A stretch of DNA of 61,830 nucleotides from JAWLHK01 sp041690355 [NCBI: bacterium] (GCA_041690355.1 JAWLHK010000027.1:1-61830); one strand, 5' to 3'. Shown: positions 1 through 8,678, counted from the stretch's first letter. The notes: generated from the sequence alone by a model not told the origin. Made by a program: numbers and translations.

Positions 1-7
1 GCGCACC

Positions 8-1231
8 GTGGCGCTCATGATGGCCGGCGCGGTTCTGCTGGTCTGGCCCACCGACTATTTCGTCTTCGCCGACCGGCCCGACTATCTGGAAATGATCACC
101 ATCTGGCGTGCGACCCTCGGCGGGGTGACCGTACTGCTGGCCGCGGGGCTCACGTACGTCGATGTCGTTCGCAGGTACCCGGTCGCCGCGTTCAGCGTCG
201 CCGCCGTGCTGGTCATGGGGGTCTCGGGGGTGGCCGTGGGGCGGCTGGGGGGCATCGATAATCCCCTCTTCTACTCCGTCTACCCGATTCCCGCGACGAC
301 GGTCGTCCTGCTGACGACGCTCCGACGCCGCGTTCTGGCCACCCTTGCGGTCGCCGGCTCGTATCTGGCCGGTTTTCTGGTCATGGTCTACCCGGCTCCG
401 ATACCGCCCGAGTTCGCCAGCCCGGTTATCTTTCTCACGGCATCCTGCATCGGGATGGTCTTCATCGGGCATGTCGTCTACCGGCTCGTGGGGAGCAACT
501 ACAGCCGCGAGCGCCGTCTCGAACGGATACTCGCCGCCCGCGAACAGGACCTGGCGCTCGCCGCGCGCGAGGCGCTCGCGGCGCAGGACGGCGTGCGCTC
601 GGGGCTCCTGCACGACCTGCATGACAATGTGGGGCCGATCATCACCGCCCTTCATCTCGAAACCTTCGCCCGGCGCACCATGGTTGCGGGGCGTGACGAT
701 GCCGCCGCGGTACAGGAGTATCTCGACATCGTCGAGCAGCATACCCAGAGCCTGAAGCGTACGATTCGGGGCATGCTTCGCGAACTCGATCCGTATGGCG
801 TCGACCGTGGACGGCTGACCGAGGTGCTGACCGGATCGCTTGCGGAGCTGGGCATTGCCGGACGCCACGCCCTGGAGTGCGCCTTCGAACAGTCGCTGAA
901 CGACCTGCCAGCCGACGTCAAACTGGCGCTTTACCTCATCGTGCGCGAGTGCGCGGCGAATACGCTGAAGCATGCCGATGCGAAATGCGTGCGCGTTCTG
1001 GCGGGGGTGCGCGACGGTGTGCTGCAGCTCCGCTTCGAAGATGACGGACGGGGCTGTGATCTCGAGGCCGTTCTGCGCGAGGCAGGGCCCGGCCATTACG
1101 GATTGACCGGCCTTCGCTTGCGCGCCATCGATATCGGCGGCCGCACGGAAATTACGTCCTCTCCCGGTGGCGGCTTCCGGGTCGATCTTCTCGTTCCCCT
1201 CGTGGGGGCCGGCCACACGGTGGGCGCATGA
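8..1231 (+). CDS. NarL/DesK-type sensor histidine kinase (5' end may lie outside window)
   Basis: Membrane sensor kinase that should autophosphorylate and pass phosphate to the response regulator encoded next. The first ~170 residues hold five or six hydrophobic segments (for example around residues 3-20, 35-55, 60-80, 112-130, 138-160). A HisKA_3 dimerisation box follows with the phospho-acceptor His in LLHDLHDNVGP (about residue 203), then a HATPase_c domain with N-box VRECAANTLKHA, G1 box DDGRGCD and G2 box GHYGLTGLRLRA. The GTG at position 8 is the first possible start inside the window, and the true start may be upstream. The gene overlaps its partner by 4 nt (ATGA), so the two are translationally coupled. 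The signal sensed cannot be read from the sequence, and no PAS or GAF domain is visible. Confidence 0.9.
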   Translation: MALMMAGAVLLVWPTDYFVFADRPDYLEMITIWRATLGGVTVLLAAGLTYVDVVRRYPVAAFSVAAVLVMGVSGVAVGRLGGIDNPLFYSVYPIPATTVVLLTTLRRRVLATLAVAGSYLAGFLVMVYPAPIPPEFASPVIFLTASCIGMVFIGHVVYRLVGSNYSRERRLERILAAREQDLALAAREALAAQDGVRSGLLHDLHDNVGPIITALHLETFARRTMVAGRDDAAAVQEYLDIVEQHTQSLKRTIRGMLRELDPYGVDRGRLTEVLTGSLAELGIAGRHALECAFEQSLNDLPADVKLALYLIVRECAANTLKHADAKCVRVLAGVRDGVLQLRFEDDGRGCDLEAVLREAGPGHYGLTGLRLRAIDIGGRTEITSSPGGGFRVDLLVPLVGAGHTVGA

Positions 1232-1863
1232 GCATGCGGATCAATCTGGCGATTGCCGACGATCACGAGATGATCCGCATCGGCCTCGAACGTGTGTTTT
1301 CTCTGATCGAGGGGATGGTGGTCGTGGCGCGATATGCTGACGCCACCGAGCTGCTGCGGGCCGATCTTCACGTGGTCGACGTGCTGCTGCTCGATCTGAA
1401 TATGCCCGGCGGCGACGGCATCGCCGTCATCGCCTCGCTCACCGAGCGGTTTCCCGACCTGAAAATCGTCGTCTTTTCGCTGCTGCCCGAAGAAAGCTTC
1501 GCCCCCCGGGCTCTCGCGGCGGGGGCGAGCGCCTATCTCAACAAGGGGCAATCGCCCGAAGAGGTCATCGCCGCCGTGCAGGCCGTCGTCGCCTATGGGA
1601 CCTACGTTCCGGCTGCGCAGGAAGAAGCCATGCTCGCCCTCGAGGCCGACCGGGACGTTCCCCTGCACCAGAGCCTCTCGCAGCGGGAGTTCGAGATTCT
1701 CCTCCTCGTTGCCGCCGGATGCAAACCCGTGCAGATTGCCGAGCGCCTGGAGCTGCGGGTGGGTACCGTCTCGACCCACGTCCACCGGGTCAAGCGCAAA
1801 CTCGGCGCCCGCTCCCTCGGTGATCTGGTCGCCTACGCGCACCGCCACCGGCTGGTCGGATAA
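1228..1863 (+). CDS. NarL/FixJ-family response regulator
   Basis: DNA-binding response regulator of 211 residues, the expected length. The N-terminal receiver domain has the acidic pocket ADDHEM, the phospho-acceptor Asp in VLLLDLNMPGGDG (about residue 54) and a conserved Lys in LNKG. The C-terminal LuxR/GerE helix-turn-helix runs from LSQREFEILLLVAAG to VSTHVHRVKRKLGA. The ATG start overlaps the kinase stop codon as ATGA, which makes this the cognate partner. Targets are unknown. The next gene downstream is a DUF2249 protein, a family often found with hemerythrin and nitrogen-oxide genes, so a role in nitrosative or redox response is possible but is inference. Confidence 0.93.
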   Translation: MSMRINLAIADDHEMIRIGLERVFSLIEGMVVVARYADATELLRADLHVVDVLLLDLNMPGGDGIAVIASLTERFPDLKIVVFSLLPEESFAPRALAAGASAYLNKGQSPEEVIAAVQAVVAYGTYVPAAQEEAMLALEADRDVPLHQSLSQREFEILLLVAAGCKPVQIAERLELRVGTVSTHVHRVKRKLGARSLGDLVAYAHRHRLVG

Positions 1864-2021
1864 CGCCCGCCGCGTCTCCGGCGGCACGCATATGATCAAT
1901 GTCATGGGGGCCGGGAACTGGAACGGGTACGGTGGCAGGAGCTGCGGGTGCCTTCGCATGTGCGGAGACGTTCATGCCCGGCCCGGCAGAATCCCAACCT
2001 TCTTGGTGAGAGACATCCTCC

Positions 2022-2300
2022 ATGGCCGTGACGACCCTCGATATCCAGTCCATTCATCCCTCCGCACGACATCCGCTGGTGTTCGCCGTTTTCGAGAATA
2101 TGGTGCCGGGGGCCAGTCTCGTGCTGGTCAACAATCACGACCCGGTGCCGCTGCAGCGCCAGTTCGCGCAGCACTTTGCCGGTGAGTTCTCGTGGACCTA
2201 TCTGGAGCAGGGCCCCACGACCTGGCGGGTCGAGGTCACGCGCATGGATAGGGACCTCGACCCCCACGCGTCCGGAAGCTGCTGCGGCGGCTGCGGCTGA
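2022..2300 (+). CDS. DUF2249 domain protein
   Basis: Small cytosolic protein of 92 residues with a single DUF2249 domain: the core LVLVNNHDPVPLQRQF followed by FSWTYLEQGPTTWRVEVTR is characteristic of the family. The C-terminus is short and cysteine-rich (SCCGGCG), which could bind metal; this tail is more unusual than the domain. DUF2249 proteins occur beside, or fused to, hemerythrin domains and in denitrification clusters. Here a possible hemerythrin remnant lies 300-500 bp downstream on the other strand. No strong Shine-Dalgarno site precedes the ATG. Function is not established. Confidence 0.8.
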   Translation: MAVTTLDIQSIHPSARHPLVFAVFENMVPGASLVLVNNHDPVPLQRQFAQHFAGEFSWTYLEQGPTTWRVEVTRMDRDLDPHASGSCCGGCG

Positions 2301-2445
2301 ACAAGAGCAGCTGCGCCCCGGATCATCCGGGCACCGTGGGTGCATCCGACTGGCCGCCGCTCTCCTTGCCGGTTCCGGGCGCGATGCCGTACGATGATGC
2401 GGTACCGAGCCGGGACCGCTCCGGCGCATGGGGAGGGACGCTACG

Positions 2446-2625
2446 ATGGCCAACGACAAGACGCGCATCCGTATCGAACAGCACGGCTCAGCCGGCCTCT
2501 TCTGGTTCGGCGCCTGGCTGTTCACGATCGGCTACCTCGATCTGACCTTCTGGAAGGGCGCGCTCGGTCTGATCCTCTGGCCGTACTACCTCGGCGTGGC
2601 CTTTCGTCCGGTGCTCGTGCCGTAG
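2446..2625 (+). CDS. Small membrane protein, 59 aa, unknown
   Basis: Short protein with a charged N-terminus (MANDKTRIRIEQHG) followed by two hydrophobic stretches around LFWFGAWLFTIGYLDLTFW and LGLILWPYYLGVAF, so probably one or two membrane spans. I do not recognise the family. The ATG at 2446 is chosen because GGGGAGGGA lies 8 nt upstream; an in-frame ATG at 2428 has no comparable site. The protein could act with the neighbouring CPBP protease or DUF2249 protein, but nothing shows that. Confidence 0.6.
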   Translation: MANDKTRIRIEQHGSAGLFWFGAWLFTIGYLDLTFWKGALGLILWPYYLGVAFRPVLVP

Positions 2626-2760
2626 CGCTTCCAGTCTTCAGCCTGCCCGTGCGCGGGAACAGCAGCCTCTGCCTTGCGGACGGCCAGATACCGCCCGAAC
2701 TCCCTGTCGTCGCCGCCGATGTGTCGCACGAGCCAGTCGACGACGAAACCTTCGTTTCCA
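2586..2760 (-). pseudogene. Possible bacteriohemerythrin C-terminal remnant
   Basis: Read on the minus strand, 2685-2750 encodes GFVVDWLVRHIGGDDREFGRYL. This matches the C-terminal helix of bacteriohemerythrins, where WLxxHIxxxD carries the last iron-ligand His and Asp. The frame continues to a stop at 2586. Upstream of 2750 the sequence does not look like hemerythrin, and the N-terminal H..HxxxE ligands are absent, so this seems to be the decayed end of a gene rather than an active one. It overlaps the end of the small membrane protein gene on the plus strand. The adjacent DUF2249 gene supports the assignment, because the two families commonly co-occur. Confidence 0.4.
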
Positions 2761-2876
2761 TGAGCAGGGTGCGGTCCGGTGGTATTTGCATGGTGACGCG
2801 CAAGGCGATATGCTCTGGGTGAACGCTGGGTGATGCGCCGGTCGGCCCGGGGCTTCACCGCAAAGGAGTACCGCCC

Positions 2877-3791
2877 ATGACCGAGATCGCCACCTTCCCC
2901 CCCGCGCCGCACTCCGAGGTTCCTCTCGTTCCCCGGAAACCCCGGGTGTGGCATCTGGCCGCCATCTTCGTTCTTGCGCAGTTGGCCCTCGTGCTGGTGA
3001 CCGGTATCGTCATCGGCGGACGCGCGGCGATGCGAGGGCAGGCAGAATCGGCCTCCGATCCGCAGCAGCTTGCGAAGATTGCCGAGGAACTGAGCCGGTC
3101 GCCGGAGGTCATTCTGACCTCGATCGCAACGAGCGTCGTCCTTTGCACCGGGCTCGCGCTTCTGGTCGGCCTCCTGTCGCCGCAGCGCCTGAGCGCACGC
3201 CTTCGGCTCGCGGCGGGCCGGCTGTCGGGCGTCGACGTGGCTGTCGCCGCCATCGGCTTTCTCGGTTACAGCATGGCAGCCGATGCGGTCATGCGCGCCA
3301 TCCCGGGATACGACCAGAGCAGCGTGGCGCAGCTCGGCTCCCTCTTACGGGGCTTCGAGGGGGCCACGTTTCTCCTCGTCCTCGGACTGGTGGGGCTTGG
3401 CGCTCCTCTCGGCGAAGAGCTGTTCTACCGCGGCGCGATCCAGACGCGTCTGGCCGAGCGTTTCGGCCGCTTTGTCGGGCTGTTCGCGGCGAGCGCGGCC
3501 TTCGCGATCGCGCACATGGATCCCTTCCACATGGTCTTTGCGCTTGGAGCGGGGCTCTATCTGGGATGGGTCGCAGACCTGGCGCAGAGCACGCGCACGT
3601 CTACCGTCGTGCACGCCGTGAACAACGTCGCCTCGGTGCTGGGCGCGATGGTGACCGGGGCAGCGCTGGAATGGTTGAATTCCCTGCCGGTTTCCGTTGC
3701 TGCCGGTCTCGTGGCCCTCGTCTGCACAGCCTGGCTCGTGCGCCGAAGCCGAACTCCCAGGGAGTTTCCGGTCGACAATATCGCGCCGTGA
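2877..3791 (+). CDS. CPBP-family intramembrane metalloprotease
   Basis: Integral membrane protein of 304 residues belonging to the CAAX protease/bacteriocin-processing (ABI) family. The signature glutamate pair is in GAPLGEELFYRGAIQTRL (EExxxR, about residues 178-183). Second and third motifs follow in FAIAHMDPFHMVFALGAG and in VVHAVNNV, which supplies the third motif His/Asn. Eight or so hydrophobic segments are visible. An AAAGGAG ribosome binding site lies 10 nt before the ATG. Family members cleave inside the membrane and are linked to prenyl-protein processing, bacteriocin immunity or anti-sigma processing; the substrate here is unknown. A second member of the family is encoded at 23462. 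Confidence 0.88.
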   Translation: MTEIATFPPAPHSEVPLVPRKPRVWHLAAIFVLAQLALVLVTGIVIGGRAAMRGQAESASDPQQLAKIAEELSRSPEVILTSIATSVVLCTGLALLVGLLSPQRLSARLRLAAGRLSGVDVAVAAIGFLGYSMAADAVMRAIPGYDQSSVAQLGSLLRGFEGATFLLVLGLVGLGAPLGEELFYRGAIQTRLAERFGRFVGLFAASAAFAIAHMDPFHMVFALGAGLYLGWVADLAQSTRTSTVVHAVNNVASVLGAMVTGAALEWLNSLPVSVAAGLVALVCTAWLVRRSRTPREFPVDNIAP

Positions 3792-3798
3792 AACGGCC

Positions 3799-3826
3799 TT
3801 GATCCATCAACCCACCGTGCTAGAAT
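3799..3826 (+). promoter_or_regulatory. Sigma70-like promoter, leaderless geometry
   Basis: The -35 TTGATC (3799-3804) is separated by 16 bp from the -10 TAGAAT (3821-3826). Transcription should start about 7 nt later, at or next to the ATG at 3834, leaving no room for a Shine-Dalgarno site. Confidence 0.55.
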
Positions 3827-3833
3827 GCCACCC

Positions 3834-3977
3834 ATGCCGGTCGACGACCTCTGCGAAAGCGGTTCCTGTGGAACCGAGATGCTTACGTGGGAGGCGGTCA
3901 GCAGCTCGCAGCTGAAGCTCAACGGCGAATCCTGCGGGACCCGGGCGGGCGACCCGTCGGGCGGGGATGTCCGGTGA
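3834..3977 (+). CDS. 47-residue Cys-containing small protein, upstream of GNAT gene
   Basis: Open frame of 47 codons, starting MPVDDLCESGSCGTE and ending SGGDVR. It has three cysteines (a CxxxxC pair near the N-terminus and one near residue 34) and is otherwise acidic and polar, with no membrane segment. Its stop codon TGA overlaps the GTG start of the acetyltransferase gene as GTGA, the arrangement expected for translational coupling. A promoter ends 7 nt before the ATG, so the message would be leaderless. I do not recognise a family. It could be a real small protein or a coupling leader that controls the acetyltransferase. Confidence 0.5.
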   Translation: MPVDDLCESGSCGTEMLTWEAVSSSQLKLNGESCGTRAGDPSGGDVR

Positions 3978-4576
3978 CTTCGTCCGCGGTGCCTGAAGTC
4001 CGCATCCGTCCCGCGCGCAGGGAGGATGCCCTCGCGCTGGCGAAGCTGGCGCTGCTTGCGGGCGAGGGGATGCCTGCGTTTTTCTGGGCGTCGTCGCGGC
4101 AACCCGGACAGTCGATCGAGGAGGCCGGCGCGGCCAAGGTGCGCTCTGAAACGGCAAATTTCTCCTATCGGAATGCGCGTGTCGCCGATGTCGATGGCGA
4201 AGTGGCCGGCATGCTCCTCGCCTATCGCCTGCCGGATGCCGACGCGGCTGAGGATCTTGCTTCACTCCCGGAATTCATCCGCCCGTTGATTGAGCTGGAG
4301 CAGCAGGCGCCGGGCAGTTACTACATCAACATGCTCGCAACGTTTCCCCGTTACCGGGACCGGGGAATCGGCAGCGCGCTGATGGGGATCGTCGACGCCG
4401 AAGCCCGGCGCCTCGGGTGCACGCTGACGAGCATCGAGGTCTTCAGCGAGAACAAGGGCGCGGTCCGGCTCTACGAGCGGCTCGGCTACGCGATTGTGGA
4501 CAGGCGCCCGGTCGTTCCCCACGAGTGCTTTCCCTACGCGACCGGCGATGTGCTCCTGCTGACGCGGGTGGTGTGA
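3974..4576 (+). CDS. GNAT-family N-acetyltransferase
   Basis: Acetyl-CoA-dependent N-acyltransferase of 200 residues. The GNAT fold is visible from VRIRPARREDALALAKLAL to the acetyl-CoA pyrophosphate loop in RYRDRGIGSALMGIVDAEARRLG (motif A, Q/R-x-x-G-x-G/A) and motif B in FSENKGAVRLYERLGY. The substrate is not predictable. The GTG start at 3974 is chosen because the recognisable domain begins 10 residues later, GGGG lies 5-10 nt upstream, and the codon overlaps the stop of the preceding small ORF. It converges with the TIGR02147 gene, with only 5 bp between their stops. Confidence 0.87.
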   Translation: MTSSAVPEVRIRPARREDALALAKLALLAGEGMPAFFWASSRQPGQSIEEAGAAKVRSETANFSYRNARVADVDGEVAGMLLAYRLPDADAAEDLASLPEFIRPLIELEQQAPGSYYINMLATFPRYRDRGIGSALMGIVDAEARRLGCTLTSIEVFSENKGAVRLYERLGYAIVDRRPVVPHECFPYATGDVLLLTRVV

Positions 4577-4581
4577 ACGTT

Positions 4582-5427
4582 TCAGCCGGGCGCCTGGGGT
4601 TGCTTTTTCCGCACCAGGGGGAAAAGCTGCCAGCTTATCTGGAAGACCTCGTCTTTCGGACTGTCTTCGGATTCGACGAGCGCCAGTAGTTCTGCCTGGC
4701 TCTCCTGCCACCACTTCTTGATTTTCGGAAGAGAATTCCGGGAACCCGCGGTGATGATGACCTGGTAGCTCCGCTCGTTCATCGGTACATCCAGAAGGGC
4801 GTCGGCCGCCTTGGCTAATGCGTTTTCATGGTAGGCGAACATGTGCATATCGCGCACGCCGTCGCCGGTCAGGATGTCCGTTTCGAGGCGCACCCAAGAT
4901 CCGTCTTCATTTTCCTCGACCAGGCCAACTGCAATGAGGTCGGCCATGGCTCGTCGTACGTCGGCTATCGAATGCGCTGGATCGAATTGGGCGGCGATCC
5001 ACGCAGCATCAGCCTGAAAATCCGGGAAGTGAGTCATCTCGTAGATGATGGGGGCCAGCCAGTGGCGCAGGAAACGAAGCTTCGCCTGTTCGAGCGGTGC
5101 CGCCTTGCGCCGCATCGGATGCCGAACGAGCCGCTGATAATGAGACATCCGCTCGGTCATGGTGTCGGCCTGGTTCATGCACACGAGCGTTTCGAAATAG
5201 GCCCGGGAACTCTCATCCAATTTGAGCTCCGTTGCAAACTTGCCGATGCTTCGTGCCGAGAGATTCCGTTTGCCGTCGATGACCAGACGCAGGATATTCG
5301 GCGCGCCGAAGCCTGAGCGCTTTGCGAACGCGCGCATCGAGTACTTCCCGGATGCCTGCTTCCAGACCAGCCAGTCGGCGAGGTATTTTCGATAGTCTTC
5401 GTAGGCAAACAGGTTGGGCTCGTTCAT
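4582..5427 (-). CDS. TIGR02147/DUF4423-family regulator
   Basis: Protein of 281 residues with the family hallmarks: FAYEDYRKYLADWLVWKQ at the N-terminus, an HTH-like region MRAFAKRSGFGAPNILRLVIDGKRNLS, the central FETLVCMNQADTMTERMSHYQRL, and a C-terminal segment with ERSYQVIITAGSRNSLPKIK. The family is abundant in Fibrobacter and Bdellovibrio-like bacteria and is thought to be regulatory. The ATG at 5427 fits the start of family similarity; an upstream in-frame ATG at 5460 adds 11 unlike residues. It is divergent from the lipoprotein operon at 5604 with under 200 bp between, so it is the obvious candidate regulator of those genes. Confidence 0.82.
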   Translation of the reverse strand: MNEPNLFAYEDYRKYLADWLVWKQASGKYSMRAFAKRSGFGAPNILRLVIDGKRNLSARSIGKFATELKLDESSRAYFETLVCMNQADTMTERMSHYQRLVRHPMRRKAAPLEQAKLRFLRHWLAPIIYEMTHFPDFQADAAWIAAQFDPAHSIADVRRAMADLIAVGLVEENEDGSWVRLETDILTGDGVRDMHMFAYHENALAKAADALLDVPMNERSYQVIITAGSRNSLPKIKKWWQESQAELLALVESEDSPKDEVFQISWQLFPLVRKKQPQAPG

Positions 5428-5546
5428 AAACACCAGAAAGCGTCTACATTTTGTATTCACGCCGCCGCCGGGTGGCGCGTATGAAACGCCTGCGCTTTCA
5501 ATATCTTAGCGCTCAGAAGGGGGGTTGCGCCAATCATTGCGCAGTT

Positions 5547-5576
5547 TTGCTCGGGTACGCTCTGCTTTGCTATTGT
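5547..5576 (+). promoter_or_regulatory. Promoter for lipoprotein operon
   Basis: A -35 TTGCTC (5547-5552) lies 18 bp from a -10 TATTGT (5571-5576). This gives a leader of about 20 nt carrying GGAGG (5594-5598) in front of the ATG at 5604. Confidence 0.5.
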
Positions 5577-5603
5577 TTAGGCAACAGACGCACGGAGGAC
5601 CCC

Positions 5604-8021
5604 ATGTTCCGCTCGCTCAACGTACTGCTCTTGGCCACCGTAACCGCTGCATGCGCGAATCAGCCTGTCGAGCGCAAGCCCACCGGACGCGACAACTCTG
5701 TGCCGGCCCTTGCCGGCGCCCTGATTGCCGAAGGGGACTACCGGAAAGAGGACGTCATCACGGTGACGCCCCAGGGGTGGAGCGACGCCGACGGCGATCC
5801 GGAGTGGTACCGCTATCAATGGTACGTAGATGGCGTTCCGGTCGCCGGGCAGACCTTCGCCAGCCTATCCGGAGAGTACTTCGGCAAGGGGAGCGAAGTC
5901 TACTGTCAGGTTACGCCCGTCGACGCGTTTGCCGCAGGGCTTCCTGTCAACTCCAATGCCGTGACGATCGGCAATACGCCGCCTGCTTTACGCGCAGCGG
6001 CATTAAGCGTGGATGTTCCCACCTCCGGCGATGACCTGACGCTGGTGCCCATCGATTCGTTCGATCCCGACGGCGAACCGATTGTTTACTCGGTCGCGTG
6101 GTATGTCAACGGGACGCAAGTAATGGAGGTAACCGAATTGACGTTACCCCGGGAACACTACGTTCGCGGGGACTCCGTATATGCGGTTGTGACGCCATAT
6201 GACGGCGAAACGCCCGGCACATCGTTCAGCACGGAGCCGGTTGTGATCCGGAACGCGCTACCGAAGATTACGATGGCCGCTCTCTCTCCGGGGCCGCATG
6301 ACAGGCGCAATCCAATCGGCGCGCTCGTCGATGCCGAAGACGCCGACGGCGACCTGTTGACCTATGCCTTCCGCTGGTATGTGAACGGTGTATCCATCCC
6401 GTACGTCACGGGAACGGTACTCGCGGCAAGTTGGTTTGAGCGAGGCGATACCGTGTTTTTCGAGACGCGCGCCCACGACGGGTTTGGGTTTGGCGCCTGG
6501 GTTGGTTCCGAACGAACGGTAATCCAGAATGCCCCGCCTGTGGCACCCACGGCTGCCTTGTACCCTTCGCACGTCAGTACGAGCGATCCGGTTTGGGTCG
6601 TCGCGAGTGCAAATGGCGATCCGGACGGCGATCCGGTCATCCTCAGGTACGCATGGTACAAGAATGGCGAGCTGCAGCCGTTTCCGTCCTCAACGACAGC
6701 GGTGATCTCAAACCCGGTGACTTACTATACTCGTCCTGACGACGAATGGCGTGCGGTGGTATTTGCCAGTGATGGCACGGCTGATTCTGAAGTTTTCAGC
6801 GAGCCCGTCATCGTGCAGAAAGTCCGGTTTCGCGAAGTAAGTGGGTATAGCTACTATAACTCGCACTGGGACGATACGTCATACTTTTCTTCCCTTTCAT
6901 GTGCGATCGACACGCGTGATGCTTTGTGGTGCTGGGGGGGGAGACGTCTCGTTGCGCCATATCCCAGCAGCCCCTATGCTATCTCGGGAACCACTCCGAA
7001 ACGCTTCGGGGGGAGCTGGCGCACACTTGGCACGCATGCCCAGTGCGGAATCCGAAGTGACGGTACGTTATGGTGTTGGCCCCATTACGAAGAGCCCGGC
7101 GGGCATCCGGAACAGGTTGGGAACGCAACCGACTGGATCGCAGTTTATGAGAGACCATGGGACGCATATTCCCCACCGAGTACATGCGCGCAAAACTCCA
7201 GCGGGGAACTTTGGTGTTGGGGCGTGAATAATGATTATTCGCTTGGCCTTGGTACCAGTGAATTCATTACTGCCCCTACTCTTGTTACCGCTGCTACCGC
7301 TTGGCAAAGCGTTTCACTTTCAGACGGCCATGGGTGCGGCAGCACTGCAGACGGAAAGCTTTGGTGTTGGGGATTCGGGGACTCCGGTGAACTTGGTGTG
7401 GGCATTTCAAACTGCGCGCTCGCCCCCGATCCTGCATGTTACCGCCCGTATCCAACCGTGGTGACCGAATTGACAGGGTGGGTGGATGTTGCAACGGCTC
7501 GTTGGAGTTCGTGCGGCGTGCGGGATGATGGCACGTTGTGGTGTTGGGGGCGTACCGATTCTTATACCGGCCCTTCACTTTACGCCGGCTCGTACTTCGT
7601 ATACCCGACCCAGGTCGGCACGGATACTGATTGGGACTCGATCGAGGGGTCGTGGGGGAACTACTGTGGACGCAAAGAGTCTGGACAAGTTTTCTGCTGG
7701 GGCAGCGATGAGAGCGGCCAGCTGGGGGTGGGGGGTAACGCGCTTTACGATGTATGTGACCCTGGTCGACCCTGTTTCAGGGCACCGCTCGATCCGGTCA
7801 ACGCGATAGAAGACTTCACGACGGTCAGCGTACACAGTCATCAGTCTTGCGGAATCAGGCAGGACGGCACCCTCTGGTGCTGGGGAAGCAATCAGTGGGG
7901 AGAGCTCGGAATCGGGATCCCTTTGGGAACGGGAAAGCCAGACGATAGGGTAACCGGGCCAGAACAGTGCGAATTCATGGGCCACGCCTGCTCCACCGTC
8001 CCCCGCGAGGTCTTCCAATGA
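5604..8021 (+). CDS. Surface lipoprotein with Ig/PKD-like repeats and RCC1 repeats
   Basis: Predicted secreted lipoprotein of 805 residues. The signal peptide MFRSLNVLLLATVTAAC ends in a lipobox (TAAC). Four Ig/PKD-like repeats follow, each marked by an aromatic strand such as YQWYVDGVPV, VAWYVNGTQV, FRWYVNGVSI or YAWYKNGEL. The C-terminal half has about seven RCC1-type blades recognisable by GTLWCWG, ELWCWG, KLWCWG or VFCWG motifs, which would form a beta-propeller. Every blade carries a Cys-Trp pair, and disulfides are possible. ATG 5604 is preferred over upstream frames because it has GGAGG and begins the signal peptide. Base composition is clearly lower in GC than the neighbours, suggesting transfer. 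The substrate or partner is unknown; adhesion or binding is inferred from the domains. Confidence 0.85.
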   Translation: MFRSLNVLLLATVTAACANQPVERKPTGRDNSVPALAGALIAEGDYRKEDVITVTPQGWSDADGDPEWYRYQWYVDGVPVAGQTFASLSGEYFGKGSEVYCQVTPVDAFAAGLPVNSNAVTIGNTPPALRAAALSVDVPTSGDDLTLVPIDSFDPDGEPIVYSVAWYVNGTQVMEVTELTLPREHYVRGDSVYAVVTPYDGETPGTSFSTEPVVIRNALPKITMAALSPGPHDRRNPIGALVDAEDADGDLLTYAFRWYVNGVSIPYVTGTVLAASWFERGDTVFFETRAHDGFGFGAWVGSERTVIQNAPPVAPTAALYPSHVSTSDPVWVVASANGDPDGDPVILRYAWYKNGELQPFPSSTTAVISNPVTYYTRPDDEWRAVVFASDGTADSEVFSEPVIVQKVRFREVSGYSYYNSHWDDTSYFSSLSCAIDTRDALWCWGGRRLVAPYPSSPYAISGTTPKRFGGSWRTLGTHAQCGIRSDGTLWCWPHYEEPGGHPEQVGNATDWIAVYERPWDAYSPPSTCAQNSSGELWCWGVNNDYSLGLGTSEFITAPTLVTAATAWQSVSLSDGHGCGSTADGKLWCWGFGDSGELGVGISNCALAPDPACYRPYPTVVTELTGWVDVATARWSSCGVRDDGTLWCWGRTDSYTGPSLYAGSYFVYPTQVGTDTDWDSIEGSWGNYCGRKESGQVFCWGSDESGQLGVGGNALYDVCDPGRPCFRAPLDPVNAIEDFTTVSVHSHQSCGIRQDGTLWCWGSNQWGELGIGIPLGTGKPDDRVTGPEQCEFMGHACSTVPREVFQ

Positions 8022-8656
8022 AGCGCGCCTGGTTCGTAGCGATCTTCATTGCCGGCTGTGCGGTCTCGGTCGGCAATCCCGGTGAGCCGCGAGGGAAGCT
8101 CGCGAAGCTCTCGGGGATCGTCGTCAACCTCGAAGATCAGCGTCCGCTGCAGACTGCAATCCGGCTGGAAGCTGCCGAACAGAGATTTCAGGCGGCGGCA
8201 ACCAGCGCCCCCGACGGGACGTACCAGTTTGCGGACTTGGCAGAAGGGTTGTACCACGTCCACATTGGCGCAAGCTTTACATACCAGATACCCGTATCGG
8301 AAAACACGCGCTTTGATGTGTTCCTGCCGACGCCTGCGGCGCCTACGAACTTCCAGGTGCTCGACCTGGACGATGGAACACTCTGTTTTCTGTGGGAGGA
8401 TCGCTCCGGGCTTGAAGCCGGCTTCATCCTGCAGGGAGATGCGCCCGCCGAAATACCGGCGAATCATGACGGGGTCGTCCTCGCGCATGGGTTGACGGAA
8501 CGATTTGTATTGTGGGCCTACAACGAGTACGGCGAATCCGTGACCGTTACGACACAGCTGGAGTTGGATGGCGAAGACGACATGGCCTGGCGGGACCGCG
8601 AGCGCTGCACCGTGCCGCCCGACGCCGATTTGCCGGTCTTTCTGGAGTTTCCTTAA
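8018..8656 (+). CDS. Small lipoprotein with carboxypeptidase-regulatory-like domain
   Basis: Predicted lipoprotein of 212 residues: MKRAWFVAIFIAGCAVSVGN has a typical lipobox (IAGC). Next comes a CarboxypepD_reg-like beta-sandwich (LSGIVVNLEDQRPLQTAIRL ... DGTYQFADLAEGLYHVHI), then a fibronectin-III-like segment from PTNFQVLDLDD to ESVTVTTQLEL. The ATG overlaps the preceding RCC1 lipoprotein stop (ATGA), so the two are translationally coupled and probably work together at the cell surface. It shares the lower GC of its neighbour. No catalytic residues are apparent. Confidence 0.72.
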   Translation: MKRAWFVAIFIAGCAVSVGNPGEPRGKLAKLSGIVVNLEDQRPLQTAIRLEAAEQRFQAAATSAPDGTYQFADLAEGLYHVHIGASFTYQIPVSENTRFDVFLPTPAAPTNFQVLDLDDGTLCFLWEDRSGLEAGFILQGDAPAEIPANHDGVVLAHGLTERFVLWAYNEYGESVTVTTQLELDGEDDMAWRDRERCTVPPDADLPVFLEFP

Positions 8657-8678
8657 GGCAATCGGGGGATCGTTTTCC

